DNA from: Chitinophagaceae bacterium
GTDB taxonomy: Bacteria; Bacteroidota; Bacteroidia; Chitinophagales; Chitinophagaceae
Reading direction: 5' to 3'
Assembly: GCA_947476485.1 (NCBI GenBank)
Contig: CANJQU010000028.1
Coordinates: forward strand, 1 to 41,945
Length of the DNA: 41,945 nt
The translations under genes and the position numbers were made by a program. The notes under the pieces were generated by a model that was given only the letters and a program-made list of their open reading frames with translations, made no database searches and was not told the DNA's origin. How positions within the stretch are numbered: position 1 is the stretch's first letter; every line of letters begins with the position of its first letter. Shown piece after piece: positions 32,984 through 41,204 of the stretch.

Positions 32984-34264
32984 CTACTCCAGCAAATACC
33001 CATCCCCCTCAGGCAGCAGGTTCAGGTCTACGTCCATGCCGGATATACCTTCTATGGAGCCTTTGATATGTGCGGCGCTGAGGAGTACTTTTTCGAGTTG
33101 TTTTTCGCGGGCCTTCCAGAGTTTTTCCATGGCATCGCGTTCCTTTTGGATGGATATCTTCATGCCCATGAAACCTTCGCGAATGGCACGCCACTGCTCG
33201 GAGAACTCGGAGCTGACGAGGTAGTGGTAGAGCAGGGCCATTTTATCGCCCTTGCCTTCCTGGCTCTTGGCTGCATTGTATACTTTTATCACGGCATCGC
33301 GCAGTACATGCACCAGTGAGCGAGCCTCACCAAATGTACATATCCATACGCCGCTTCGTTCGCCAAAGCCATTCATGTCCTTTGGCATGGCCTGTGTTAC
33401 GATCACGGCGACATCAGCGCCGAGAACACGCATATCGGCTTTTAGTTTCTCTACCCAATCCTCACTAAAATCTTTAGTGCGCTTGCTTTCGAAGATGATC
33501 CTGCCGCACTCCTGTCCGAAGTTGTTGCGCACGGTCTGTATGCAATCTGCACCTCTTACACCTTTGCCTACTTCACTTACCAGGTCGAAAGGAAATGCAT
33601 ACCGAAGCATCTGCTCCAACGCTAATTCCTGAACCTCGCCTTGTAGCTGCATAGAACCCTGTTCACTCTTTCGCTTCATCTCTTCAATCAGCTTACGCTG
33701 GTCGTCAAGCTGCTTATCGCGCTCTTTCAGCTTCATATCAAACTCGGTTTCCCGGAGTTTGTTCTTTTCTTCTTCCTCCTTCTTTACCAACTCAGAAAGC
33801 TTGTTGCGCTCTTCGAGTAATTTGCGCTGCATCTGCAGCTCCATTTCCTGTTCACGGGTCTGGAGATCCTGCATCTTCTTCAGGAAGTCCATTTCTTTTT
33901 CGCGAGCCTCTACAAGTTTTGCCTGGTTGGTTTTGTTGGCGTCTTCAAGCAGTTTCAGTTTGTTCTCAAAGTCTGCGCCTACTTTTTGCTCCAGTTCCTT
34001 TTTTAGCTGAGTTTCGAGCACTTTCTTATCATCCTCAACCTTCCGGGCAAGGTCACGCTGTTGCTGCTGCCATTGCTGTTCTTTATCCTGCTGCTGCTTT
34101 AGTAATTGCTGCTTTTCCTGCCTGAACTGCTCGTCCTTTTGCTTTTCCAGGTCGACCCATTTCTGGTTATATTCTTTTTTGAGCTCGTCTTTTACAGACT
34201 GGGCAATGGCCGCTGTGGGTTCAAACTCGGTTTTGCAATTAGGACATACGACTATTGTGGACAT
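32984..34264 (-). CDS. DUF2130 coiled-coil protein with N-terminal CxxC
   Basis: The 426-residue cytosolic protein starts with a half zinc-ribbon (CPNCKTEFEP, residues 7-16). A charged helical coiled coil (~25-215) is rich in Gln, Lys and Glu (KQQQDKEQQWQQQQ). The DUF2130 domain (~215-400) follows, with LEQMLRYAFPFDLVSEVGKGVRGADCIQTVRNNFGQECGRIIFESKRTKDFSEDWVEKLKADMRVLGADVAVIVTQAMPKDMNG. DUF2130 resembles a restriction-endonuclease-like core (E-S-K and adjacent D residues, here IIFESKRT). Some members are linked to DNA or cell-division roles, without proof. It stands alone in the reverse orientation. Confidence 0.88.
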   Translation of the reverse strand: MSTIVVCPNCKTEFEPTAAIAQSVKDELKKEYNQKWVDLEKQKDEQFRQEKQQLLKQQQDKEQQWQQQQRDLARKVEDDKKVLETQLKKELEQKVGADFENKLKLLEDANKTNQAKLVEAREKEMDFLKKMQDLQTREQEMELQMQRKLLEERNKLSELVKKEEEEKNKLRETEFDMKLKERDKQLDDQRKLIEEMKRKSEQGSMQLQGEVQELALEQMLRYAFPFDLVSEVGKGVRGADCIQTVRNNFGQECGRIIFESKRTKDFSEDWVEKLKADMRVLGADVAVIVTQAMPKDMNGFGERSGVWICTFGEARSLVHVLRDAVIKVYNAAKSQEGKGDKMALLYHYLVSSEFSEQWRAIREGFMGMKISIQKERDAMEKLWKAREKQLEKVLLSAAHIKGSIEGISGMDVDLNLLPEGDGYLLE

Positions 34265-34388
34265 ACTGTTCTGAATTCTTGATTTGGAAGGTACGAAGTT
34301 ATAAACTTATGAAAGCAAAGAAGTGCGGGCTCCGAGAAGAGTTTATCACTACGTAATCTGATGAAATTATTTTTAGTAAAATGTCAGA

Positions 34389-34691
34389 TCAGAGGTCAAC
34401 ATTTTCTACCTCTTTTAGGATATGTGGGCCAATGTATTTACTCAATGATTGCCGGGTTACTATTTCTATTTTTCTGCCGAATAGGTCTTCAAGGAAGAAG
34501 GAAAGATCCATGTAATTGTCGAATGTCTTTTGTTTCGGTACAAATTCCACCAATAAATCGATATCACTTTTTTTTGTAGCCTTGTTCTTTGCGAACGAAC
34601 CAAACAAACCAACCGATGCAACGCCAAAAGATCTGATCTCTTTGCTGTGACGCTGCATATTTTCGAGCAATGTGGCCTTTGTTAAGATCAT
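34389..34691 (-). CDS. Small MNT-type nucleotidyltransferase (antitoxin-like)
   Basis: The 100-residue protein is a minimal nucleotidyltransferase. Catalytic motifs GSF at 31-33 and Asp43-x-Asp45 (KSDIDLLVEF) are intact, with the third motif region around FFLEDLFGRKIEIVTRQSL. MNT proteins usually pair with a HEPN toxin, which they inactivate by transferring AMP residues. No HEPN gene lies downstream (124-bp gap then DUF2130) or upstream. It may be an orphan, or act with a distant partner. A -7 box TATATTTG lies just upstream on the minus strand (34707-34700). Confidence 0.85.
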   Translation of the reverse strand: MILTKATLLENMQRHSKEIRSFGVASVGLFGSFAKNKATKKSDIDLLVEFVPKQKTFDNYMDLSFFLEDLFGRKIEIVTRQSLSKYIGPHILKEVENVDL

Positions 34692-34699
34692 AGCAATTA

Positions 34700-34707
34700 C
34701 AAATATA
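34700..34707 (-). promoter_or_regulatory. -7 box for the MNT gene
   Basis: Reading leftward, TATATTTG (34707-34700) is an exact TAnnTTTG match, eight bases before the start codon at 34691. No TTG sits 17-20 bases upstream, so use is uncertain. Confidence 0.4.
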
Positions 34708-34752
34708 GAATTATTTTTAGTTGCCGCTGTCTATGACCTTTTCCGGGTGCGT

Positions 34753-34868
34753 TTCAAATCTTCGCAGTAAATACACATTCAACCCCGCTGGGGTTGGCAC
34801 TTTGATCGGGTCCCTTTACCACCGGATACTCCGGTGGCTATTCACACTGAAGCCCGTTGGGCTTCTTC
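34753..34868 (+). repeat. Three-hairpin element, copy 2
   Basis: The core hairpins match those at 22925-23088: CAACCCC-gct-GGGGTTG (34780-34796), CCACCGG-CCGGTGG (34819-34837) and GAAGCCC-gtt-GGGCTTC (34849-34865). TTTCAAATCTTCGCAG starts the left end. The right inverted repeat is degenerate here (ATATGCGGATGTT), consistent with decay of an old insertion. It ends before the PorE-like gene. Confidence 0.65.
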
Positions 34869-34976
34869 CGCCAGAATATTACCACTAATTATATGCGGAT
34901 GTTAGGAATTCAACCCTTTTCTTTCAAAAGGCAACCGTGGAGCTGTTTCTTTATTTTTCCGTACTTTTCGCAACTG

Positions 34977-36875
34977 ATGTGGCTGAAAATATTATTTTTC
35001 TCTTACTTCTTGTTTTCCTGCATGTTCGTTTCCGCACAGGGTTCGAAAAGGGCCCGGCATTTTCATACTGCAGCTTTGCGGTACCGAGCGGCCAAGCTGC
35101 CGGATATGGCCTGCCGGGAAATGGAGATCGCCATTAAGCGCAGCCCGACATGGGCAGACGCATACAGCCAGCTCGGGCAGTGGTATTTTGAAGCCCGTAA
35201 TTTCCCCAAAGCACTCGAGGTATTCCGCAAGGCTGCAACGAGGTGCAAGAACGGCAGGCAGCGATTTGCCCGGCCACTCGCCAAAAGCCTGCTGGCCTGC
35301 GGCTATGCAGATGAGGCGCTGCAGATCATCAATGCTCATACTGACCATGACCAGGAATGGCGCAAGATGAAGGCTCAGGGAGATTTCATAAAATCTGCCC
35401 TTATCAACCAATGGCGATCAAAGCCTGAAAACCTGGTAAGGATCAACACTCCTGATGCCGAGCTGTTCCCATCTATGTCTGCAGATACGGGCTTGCTTTA
35501 TTATACGCGCCGTATGAACAATATGGACGAAGATCTGTATTGCTCTGAAATGGATACCTGCGGCGACTGGTGCTCAGGCCGCAACATGGGCAGTATCAAT
35601 ACGCCTGACCAGGAGTCTGCACTATTCGTTTCCACCGACGGGCATTATATGTTTTTCTCGCGGGGCGAGAACCGTAGCTGGGACGCATGGACGGAAGGCG
35701 GCAGCGATCTTTTTATGGCCTACCGGATAGCCAAAGACAGCGACTGGACAACCGCACAACCTTTCGGCGCTACCATCAATACACCCGCGTATGAAGGGCA
35801 GCCATCGTTATCGCCCGATAACCGTGAGCTTTATTTTGTGAGCGACCGTGCGGGAGGATATGGCGGCATGGATATATGGATATCGCGCTTCGACAACGGA
35901 CTCTGGCAGCTTCCTGTAAATGCCGGCCCATCGATCAATACGGCGGGCAATGAGACAACGCCTTTTATTGCAGTCGACAACCGGACCCTCTTCTTCGCCA
36001 GTGATGGGTGGCCGGGAATGGGCGGATCGGACATTTTTATGAGTAAGCGGATCAACGAGCATACATGGGATAAAGCACGCAACATGGGCTACCCCATCAA
36101 CAGCGCATGTGATGAAAAAAGCGAGTACGTAACAATGGATGGATCGAAAATGTATTTCGGATCAGACCGGAAAGGACCACCCGCAAACTATGACCTTTAC
36201 CAGACCGGCCTGCCACCATTTCTGCAACCCATACCCACCGGCAATATAGCGGGATATGTGTATGACAGCCTTACGCACCAACGGCTCAACTATACGGTAA
36301 TGTTTGTATGCAACGCCAACACAGGCGATACATTGTACCAGTTTCAGAGCAACCGCGGCGATGCAAGCTTCCTTATATCGCTGGCTGTGAACCATACATA
36401 TGCGATCCATAGCTGGCATGTGGAATACACGCCGGTACATGATACTCTTGTTCTTGACACTGCTTTCCTGCGCCGCCCTATGGAACATAATGTAGTGATG
36501 CTGCCTGCCAACTACAAGGAAATAAAGCCTATACATGACAGCCTTATTGCCACGATACATTTTGATGTGAACCGGGTTGAGCTGGCAGACTCTGATGTAA
36601 ATACCATCCGCACAGCGCTGGAACCATTGCTGAAGGACAAGGGCGGCCTGAGCATATTTGTAAACGCCTATACCGATAACACAGGTACACCGATGATAAA
36701 TGAAGAACTGTCTTACAAGCGCGCCGCCATGGTTTCGAAGGCTATTATTTCTTTTGGCGTGGATGAGACACAGGTGCAGGCCAAAGGCTGGGGCGAAGCT
36801 AAAATGATAGCACCCAATGATACAGAAGAAGGCCAGCGAAAGAACCGGCGTGTGGAGATCATTGTGAGGAGGTAG
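34977..36875 (+). CDS. PorE-like OmpA protein (TPR, WD40-like, OmpA C-terminus)
   Basis: The frame is open from 34857, but the extension runs through a dispersed repeat. The ATG at 34977 gives a signal sequence (MWLKILFFSYFLFSCMFVSA, then QG) and 632 residues. In order: TPR helices (~25-140); five PD40/WD40-like blades marked INTPD/INTA (e.g. INTPAYEGQPSLSPDNRELYFVSDR); a carboxypeptidase-regulatory-like strand domain (GNIAGYVYDSLTHQRL...); and an OmpA-like peptidoglycan-binding domain (FDVNRVELADSD, YTDNTGTPMINEELSYKRAAMVSKAI, NRRVEIIV). This is the architecture of PorE, the T9SS peptidoglycan anchor, but paralogues with the same order are common in Bacteroidota. Hence the symbol is left blank. 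Confidence 0.85.
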   Translation: MWLKILFFSYFLFSCMFVSAQGSKRARHFHTAALRYRAAKLPDMACREMEIAIKRSPTWADAYSQLGQWYFEARNFPKALEVFRKAATRCKNGRQRFARPLAKSLLACGYADEALQIINAHTDHDQEWRKMKAQGDFIKSALINQWRSKPENLVRINTPDAELFPSMSADTGLLYYTRRMNNMDEDLYCSEMDTCGDWCSGRNMGSINTPDQESALFVSTDGHYMFFSRGENRSWDAWTEGGSDLFMAYRIAKDSDWTTAQPFGATINTPAYEGQPSLSPDNRELYFVSDRAGGYGGMDIWISRFDNGLWQLPVNAGPSINTAGNETTPFIAVDNRTLFFASDGWPGMGGSDIFMSKRINEHTWDKARNMGYPINSACDEKSEYVTMDGSKMYFGSDRKGPPANYDLYQTGLPPFLQPIPTGNIAGYVYDSLTHQRLNYTVMFVCNANTGDTLYQFQSNRGDASFLISLAVNHTYAIHSWHVEYTPVHDTLVLDTAFLRRPMEHNVVMLPANYKEIKPIHDSLIATIHFDVNRVELADSDVNTIRTALEPLLKDKGGLSIFVNAYTDNTGTPMINEELSYKRAAMVSKAIISFGVDETQVQAKGWGEAKMIAPNDTEEGQRKNRRVEIIVRR

Positions 36876-36896
36876 CGGAAAAAGTACACAAACCAT

Positions 36897-37189
36897 CTAG
36901 CCATTAAAACCATCCGCCATGATCATGCGCGTGGACGCAGATCGCTGGCGAATTTCTTTGGCGGGGGCATATTCCTGCGAACTCCACCATCCTTTTGCCT
37001 TAGCCATGTCGGCAAATTCAGCACAACGATCCGCTGCGGTATCCAATCACCCTCCAGTGTTTCCGTTTGACCACCACGAACTACGAATCGGCCACCATGC
37101 GCGGCAAGCGATGCCGGGGTCAATCGTTTATACTCCTCATAGATTTCCGGATCGTGCACGTCAATTTCGACGATAATATATGCGGGCAT
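36897..37189 (-). pseudogene. DUF1330 gene with a single-base frameshift
   Basis: The frame from 37189 starts like an intact DUF1330 protein: MPAYIIVEIDVHDPEIYEEYKRL, then HGGRFVVRGGQTETLEGDWIPQRIVVL. It then leaves the family (NLPTWLRQKD...). Shifting by one base near 37019 restores it: EFADMAKAKGWWSSQEYAPAKEIRQRSASTRMIM, ending at a stop at 36899-36897. The complete protein would be 97 residues, the usual family length. One G is missing at the CTG-(G)AA junction. Either the gene is newly broken or the assembly has an error. DUF1330 proteins are small ferredoxin-like cytosolic proteins of unknown role. The gene converges with the PorE-like gene. Confidence 0.8.
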
Positions 37190-37245
37190 ATAATGAATTT
37201 TAGTTGTTTACCTGTGCCATCTCCATCATCTTGTCGCCAACTGTT

Positions 37246-37983
37246 TTATGGTTGCTTTGCTTTATGCTTGAAATTATATCTCATGCCGAAATTTACAAGC
37301 GTCGCATAATCAAATTCCTGGTGATCACGTACAAGCGGCGTGAGCGAATAGTGGAACGACAGACCGGCTATAAACGCAATGTGGGCACAGGCTTTATATT
37401 CAAAATTCAATTGCGTTAGTCCAAAAACGGAATACCGGTAACAAGTGGATTTAAAATGCTCCTCCGACTCCGTTTTGCGGCCACCAGCGATGAATACCCG
37501 CGGCATATTGTATGAAAATTCGGCTCCCAACTGTGGCGTAAACGTCCATCTATCATTCAACTGGACTAATTGACAACCCACCTTCACGGGCAAAATAATA
37601 TGTCGGTTATAAGTTTTAGCCTCTCCAAGCTCAGGGTAATCCTTGGTAGCGCCTATAAGACCAATGCCCTGATACATATACTTGTCCGTAAAGTTGAAGA
37701 TTGCATCGGACCCTGAATATCCTGTTGTGAAATATCCGAGACCTGTGATAAATTCCCATTTACCGGTTTTGTAGCCGACATCCAAAGTGCCCTGGTAAGA
37801 AAAGAGTGTGTGCTTAAAGCCCAGGTATTTGGGCGAAGGCAAATTTGATGTCCAGTGGATGCCGTCTGATGTCCAGTGAACATTTCCTGCCCCCGCAGCT
37901 ATCTCTGGTTGCAGGAAAAAACCATTTTGTGCAAACAGGGCGCTGCTGCATAAGCAAAGCAAAAGGGTAGAAAGGATCTTCAT
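37246..37983 (-). CDS. Outer-membrane beta-barrel protein (PorT/OmpW-like fold)
   Basis: The 245-residue product has a signal peptide (MKILSTLLLCLCSSALFA, then QN). Alternating amphipathic beta-strands follow (e.g. GTLDVGYKTGKWEFITGLGYFTTGYS, RHIILPVKVGCQLVQLNDRWTFTPQLGAEFSYN, LVNFGMRYNFKHK), as in small Bacteroidota outer-membrane barrels. A duplicated GNVHWTSDGIHWTSN stretch near the N-terminus is unusual. Substrate and function are unknown. It precedes the DUF1330 gene on the same strand by 56 bases and may share its transcript. Confidence 0.75.
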   Translation of the reverse strand: MKILSTLLLCLCSSALFAQNGFFLQPEIAAGAGNVHWTSDGIHWTSNLPSPKYLGFKHTLFSYQGTLDVGYKTGKWEFITGLGYFTTGYSGSDAIFNFTDKYMYQGIGLIGATKDYPELGEAKTYNRHIILPVKVGCQLVQLNDRWTFTPQLGAEFSYNMPRVFIAGGRKTESEEHFKSTCYRYSVFGLTQLNFEYKACAHIAFIAGLSFHYSLTPLVRDHQEFDYATLVNFGMRYNFKHKAKQP

Positions 37984-38156
37984 ATAGAGCGATTTTGCAG
38001 TAAATATAAACTAAATTATGATGTAAAGTATTGTATATGTGGGTGAAATTCTTTGATCAAGACAGCGCATATAAGCGTCATCGTTGGGCAAAATGCCGAT
38101 AAAACATTTTAACTGCCTCTTTTTTTCTACTTTTACCGCCTCTATAAAGAACAATC

Positions 38157-38987
38157 ATGGCCAATCAATTACTGAAAGGAAAAAAAGGGATCATTTTCGG
38201 GGCGCTGGATGAGCGTTCCATAGCCTGGAAAACTGCGCTTGCTGCGGTGGCAGAAGGCGCAGAGATAGTGCTGACCAATGCTCCGATAGCGCTGCGCATG
38301 GGCAAGATCAATGAACTGGCGAAACAGTGTAACGCCCAGGTGATCGCTGCAGATGCAACATCTACTGCTGACCTTGATAACCTGATGCAGAAAAGCATGG
38401 AGCTGCTGGGCGGTAAAATGGACTTCATATTGCACAGCATAGGCATGTCGCCGAATGTGCGCAAGAACATATCTTATACCGAGACCAGTTATGAGAATTT
38501 CCTGAAAACACTTGATATCTCTGCGCTATCGCTGCACAGGGTATGCCAGGCTGCGATGAAGGCCGATGCGATGAACGAGTGGGGATCTATAACCGGGCTG
38601 AGCTACATAGCCGCCCAGCGTACGTTCCCGGGCTATAACGATATGGCTGATGCCAAGGCGCTGCTGGAAAGCATAGCCCGCAGTTTTGGATATCACTATG
38701 GCTTTGCAAAGAAAGTACGTGTGAACACTATTTCACAGTCGCCTACCGTTACCACCGCTGGCTCCGGTGTGGCGGGGTTTGATGTGTTTTTCCACTATGC
38801 CGAAAAAATGTCGCCACTAGGCAATGCCAGCGCTGAGGACTGTGCTAACTACTGCGTAATGCTGTTCAGCGACTATTGCAGAATGGTTACCATGCAGAAT
38901 CTCTTCCATGACGGCGGCTTCTCCAATACCGGAGTAAGTACAGGCATAGTAGAACAAATACAAAAGGCCGGAAGCGATCAACAATAA
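38157..38987 (+). CDS. fabI: Enoyl-[acyl-carrier-protein] reductase FabI
   Basis: The 276-residue short-chain dehydrogenase-type enzyme reduces trans-2-enoyl-ACP with NAD(P)H in the last step of each fatty-acid elongation cycle. The cofactor-binding motif is GALDERSIAW (15-24). The catalytic pair is Tyr150/Tyr160 with Lys167 (SYIAAQRTFPGYNDMADAKALL, Tyr-x6-Lys). The C-terminal substrate loop and helices (KVRVNTISQSPTVTTAGSGVAGFDVFFHYAEKMSPLGN) match the Bacteroidota FabI group. Length is normal. It stands upstream of porQ with a 29-bp gap, so they may be co-transcribed. Confidence 0.95.
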   Translation: MANQLLKGKKGIIFGALDERSIAWKTALAAVAEGAEIVLTNAPIALRMGKINELAKQCNAQVIAADATSTADLDNLMQKSMELLGGKMDFILHSIGMSPNVRKNISYTETSYENFLKTLDISALSLHRVCQAAMKADAMNEWGSITGLSYIAAQRTFPGYNDMADAKALLESIARSFGYHYGFAKKVRVNTISQSPTVTTAGSGVAGFDVFFHYAEKMSPLGNASAEDCANYCVMLFSDYCRMVTMQNLFHDGGFSNTGVSTGIVEQIQKAGSDQQ

Positions 38988-39016
38988 TTGAGGAACCGAA
39001 ACGTTATAGCTGAGTT

Positions 39017-40132
39017 ATGTCATTGAGATCTTCCCTGTTTTTTTGCCTGATCCTGTCCCTGGTTGCCGGTGCTGAAACTTCTGCCCAGGTGAACGGCGGG
39101 CAATCTGCATTCGGGTACCTGCGCCTGTCGAATGCGCCGCATGTATCGGCGTCAGGCGGCATCAGTGTAGCTAACCCGGACAATGACATTGCTTTTGCAT
39201 TGCAAAACCCCGCGATGATGCGCCCGGGTATGCACAACGAACTGCAACTGGTCTACAACAATTTCTTTGCCGGCATCAGCATCGCCAACCTGCAGTATGG
39301 CTACCATGCACCCAAGATCAATACTTCTTTTTTCTTTGGCGTTCAGTATCTTAATTATGGCACTTTTGATGAAACAAACACCGTTGGTAATGTTACCGGA
39401 CAGTTTCATGCTGCGGACTATGCGCTAACATTCGGCGCATCGCGATCTTACCTTTCTCACTGGCGTTATGGTGCAGATATAAAATGGGCGAAATCATCGT
39501 TATACCAGTTCAAAGGAGCAGCTGCATTGGTTGATGTGGGCGTCAATTATTACGACACATCATCGCTCTGGGACTTTGGTCTCGTGGCAAAGAACATGGG
39601 TGTGATGGTTCAGAAATACAACACATCGGGCCCTGCTGAGCCATTGCCTTTTGACCTTCAGCTTGGCGTGTCAAAAAAATTCAAACACCTTCCACTGCGC
39701 CTTATAGCTACGATACATCATTTGTATGAATGGGACATCCGTTATGCCAACCCAACAGACCTCACGGGCACCAACAGCCTGGGCGCAACCGATACGGTAA
39801 AAGACAAAGGATCGCACTTTGGCGATAAGCTTTTCCGCCATTTTATTTTGGGTGCTGAGCTTACACTGGCAAAACGAATTACACTCACTTTTTCATACAA
39901 CGACCTGCAGCGCCGCGAACTTGCCCTGCAAACGCAGCCGGGCCTTGCCGGCTTTTCGTTCGGCGCCGGTATTGACCTGAAGAAACTGCACCTGCACTAT
40001 GCGCGCACTTACTACTATGTCTCCGGCGCATATAATGAGTTCGGTCTCACATTAGCGCTCAACAAACTGTTTGGCCTGGGGCAGACCGGTGAGAAGATAC
40101 ACTGGAATGCGGAATATCCTGATTGGGAATAA
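39017..40132 (+). CDS. porQ: Type IX secretion protein PorQ
   Basis: The 371-residue protein has a signal peptide (MSLRSSLFFCLILSLVAGAETSA, then QV) and an outer-membrane barrel. The N-terminal segment GGQSAFGYLRLSNAPHVSASGGISVANPDNDIAFALQNPAMMRPGMHNELQLVYNNFFAGI is the PorQ signature. GVQYLNYGTFDETNTVGNVTGQFHAADYALTFGASRSY and the final NEFGLTLALNKLFG are also typical. PorQ works with PorU, PorV and PorZ in the attachment complex that processes and anchors T9SS cargo. Length agrees with the family. It lies 29 bases after fabI and is followed by a short tandem repeat. Confidence 0.9.
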   Translation: MSLRSSLFFCLILSLVAGAETSAQVNGGQSAFGYLRLSNAPHVSASGGISVANPDNDIAFALQNPAMMRPGMHNELQLVYNNFFAGISIANLQYGYHAPKINTSFFFGVQYLNYGTFDETNTVGNVTGQFHAADYALTFGASRSYLSHWRYGADIKWAKSSLYQFKGAAALVDVGVNYYDTSSLWDFGLVAKNMGVMVQKYNTSGPAEPLPFDLQLGVSKKFKHLPLRLIATIHHLYEWDIRYANPTDLTGTNSLGATDTVKDKGSHFGDKLFRHFILGAELTLAKRITLTFSYNDLQRRELALQTQPGLAGFSFGAGIDLKKLHLHYARTYYYVSGAYNEFGLTLALNKLFGLGQTGEKIHWNAEYPDWE

Positions 40133-40140
40133 GCTCTCTT

Positions 40141-40168
40141 TAGTAGATAGTAGATAGTAGATAGTAGA
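40141..40168. repeat. Heptamer repeat TAGTAGA x4
   Basis: Four exact head-to-tail copies of TAGTAGA start eight bases after the porQ stop. It is a simple slippage-prone repeat in a non-coding gap, so copy number may vary between strains. No reading frame is affected. Confidence 0.85.
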
Positions 40169-40223
40169 TGGTCTGGAGATGATTTTACATAGCCTTTGAA
40201 TCCGTTGGTTCTTGAGTATCGCC

Positions 40224-40231
40224 TATCTTTG
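40224..40231 (+). promoter_or_regulatory. -7 box of the UbiA/Maf operon
   Basis: TATCTTTG is an exact TAnnTTTG match, with a TTG at 40205-40207, 16 bases upstream. Transcription would start near 40237, just before ATG 40239. This makes the second in-frame ATG (40257) a realistic start. Confidence 0.6.
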
Positions 40232-40238
40232 AGCGAGG

Positions 40239-41204
40239 ATGCATCCTCAGAAAATCATGGCCTGGTTACGCCTTATACGCTGGAAAAATCTCGTGATCAT
40301 ATTTCTTACGCAGTTGCTTGCGTGGTGGTGCATTTCTATATTTGAAGAGCCCGAGGTACTTTACCCTATGCAGTTCCTCCTGGTGTCGTTGTCTACCATA
40401 TCCATCGCGGCTGCCGGCTACATTATAAATGACTACTTTGACATCAAAATAGATCAGCAAAACAGGCCGCAAAAAGTGGTATTAGGAAATACTATACCAC
40501 CTAAGCAGGCTATTGTAGCGCATTTCGTACTCAATATTATCGCTTTGTTATTCGCGGCACTGGCAGCCCTTCCATCCGGGCACCCTGAGTGGCTCTTATT
40601 ACAAGCAGGCTGTACACTTTTATTGTGGTTCTATTCAACACACTTTAAGAGACAATACATGGTTGGCAATGTTGTGGTTGCCCTGCTGGCGGCGTTGACA
40701 ATACTGGTGCTGATGGTATACGAGCCGGTGCTATATCAATATATGCATTTCCCGCTTGTAACAGCCATCAACGGCAGTCCCAGAACATCACCACCTGTGT
40801 GGATATTGGGCTGTTATGCATATTTTGCTTTCATACTAACGTGGATGCGCGAAATAGTAAAAGATATGGAAGACATAAAAGGTGATGAGGCAGAGGGTTG
40901 TGTCACAATGCCCATAAAAAAAGGCATTGCTTTTTCTAAAAATTTCATATCCATTTTGGCTTTGTTTGTAGTGGTCCCCCTGGCTATTGCGTCGTTTACG
41001 CTCGCTACACATCACTATATTGCTATGTCTCTGTATGTGCTGGTAGTAGTGGTTTCACTTATTGCATGGGTCGTATTTTTACACGGCGGGCGAACGGACA
41101 GAGCGTACCATAGAGCCAGCAGTTACATCAAGGGCATCATGTTACTTGGCATTTGTTCATTCATTTTTTACTTTCTTCAGTTAATTTTAACCAGTGGGAC
41201 ATAA
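40239..41204 (+). CDS. UbiA-family prenyltransferase
   Basis: The 321-residue integral inner-membrane protein has about eight hydrophobic segments. The two Asp-rich motifs of the UbiA superfamily are intact. The first, Asn64-Asp65-x-x-Asp68-x-x-x-Asp72 (NDYFDIKID), binds the prenyl diphosphate through magnesium. The second is REIVKDMEDIKGDEAEG near 205-220. In Bacteroidota this branch is often annotated as geranylgeranylglycerol-phosphate geranylgeranyltransferase, but the acceptor is not shown. Start 40239 is the longest; ATG 40257 (MAWLRLIRWKNL) fits the promoter position better. It overlaps the Maf gene by 11 bases, which indicates one transcript. Confidence 0.88.
   Translation: MHPQKIMAWLRLIRWKNLVIIFLTQLLAWWCISIFEEPEVLYPMQFLLVSLSTISIAAAGYIINDYFDIKIDQQNRPQKVVLGNTIPPKQAIVAHFVLNIIALLFAALAALPSGHPEWLLLQAGCTLLLWFYSTHFKRQYMVGNVVVALLAALTILVLMVYEPVLYQYMHFPLVTAINGSPRTSPPVWILGCYAYFAFILTWMREIVKDMEDIKGDEAEGCVTMPIKKGIAFSKNFISILALFVVVPLAIASFTLATHHYIAMSLYVLVVVVSLIAWVVFLHGGRTDRAYHRASSYIKGIMLLGICSFIFYFLQLILTSGT

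Noticed and set aside
34857-34976. Longer start for the PorE-like gene
   Set aside because: The extension is translated from the three-hairpin repeat and buries the signal sequence at residue 41.
36162-36896. 244-codon minus-strand frame opposite the PorE-like gene
   Set aside because: It is antisense to well-conserved WD40-like and OmpA segments and shows no family resemblance.
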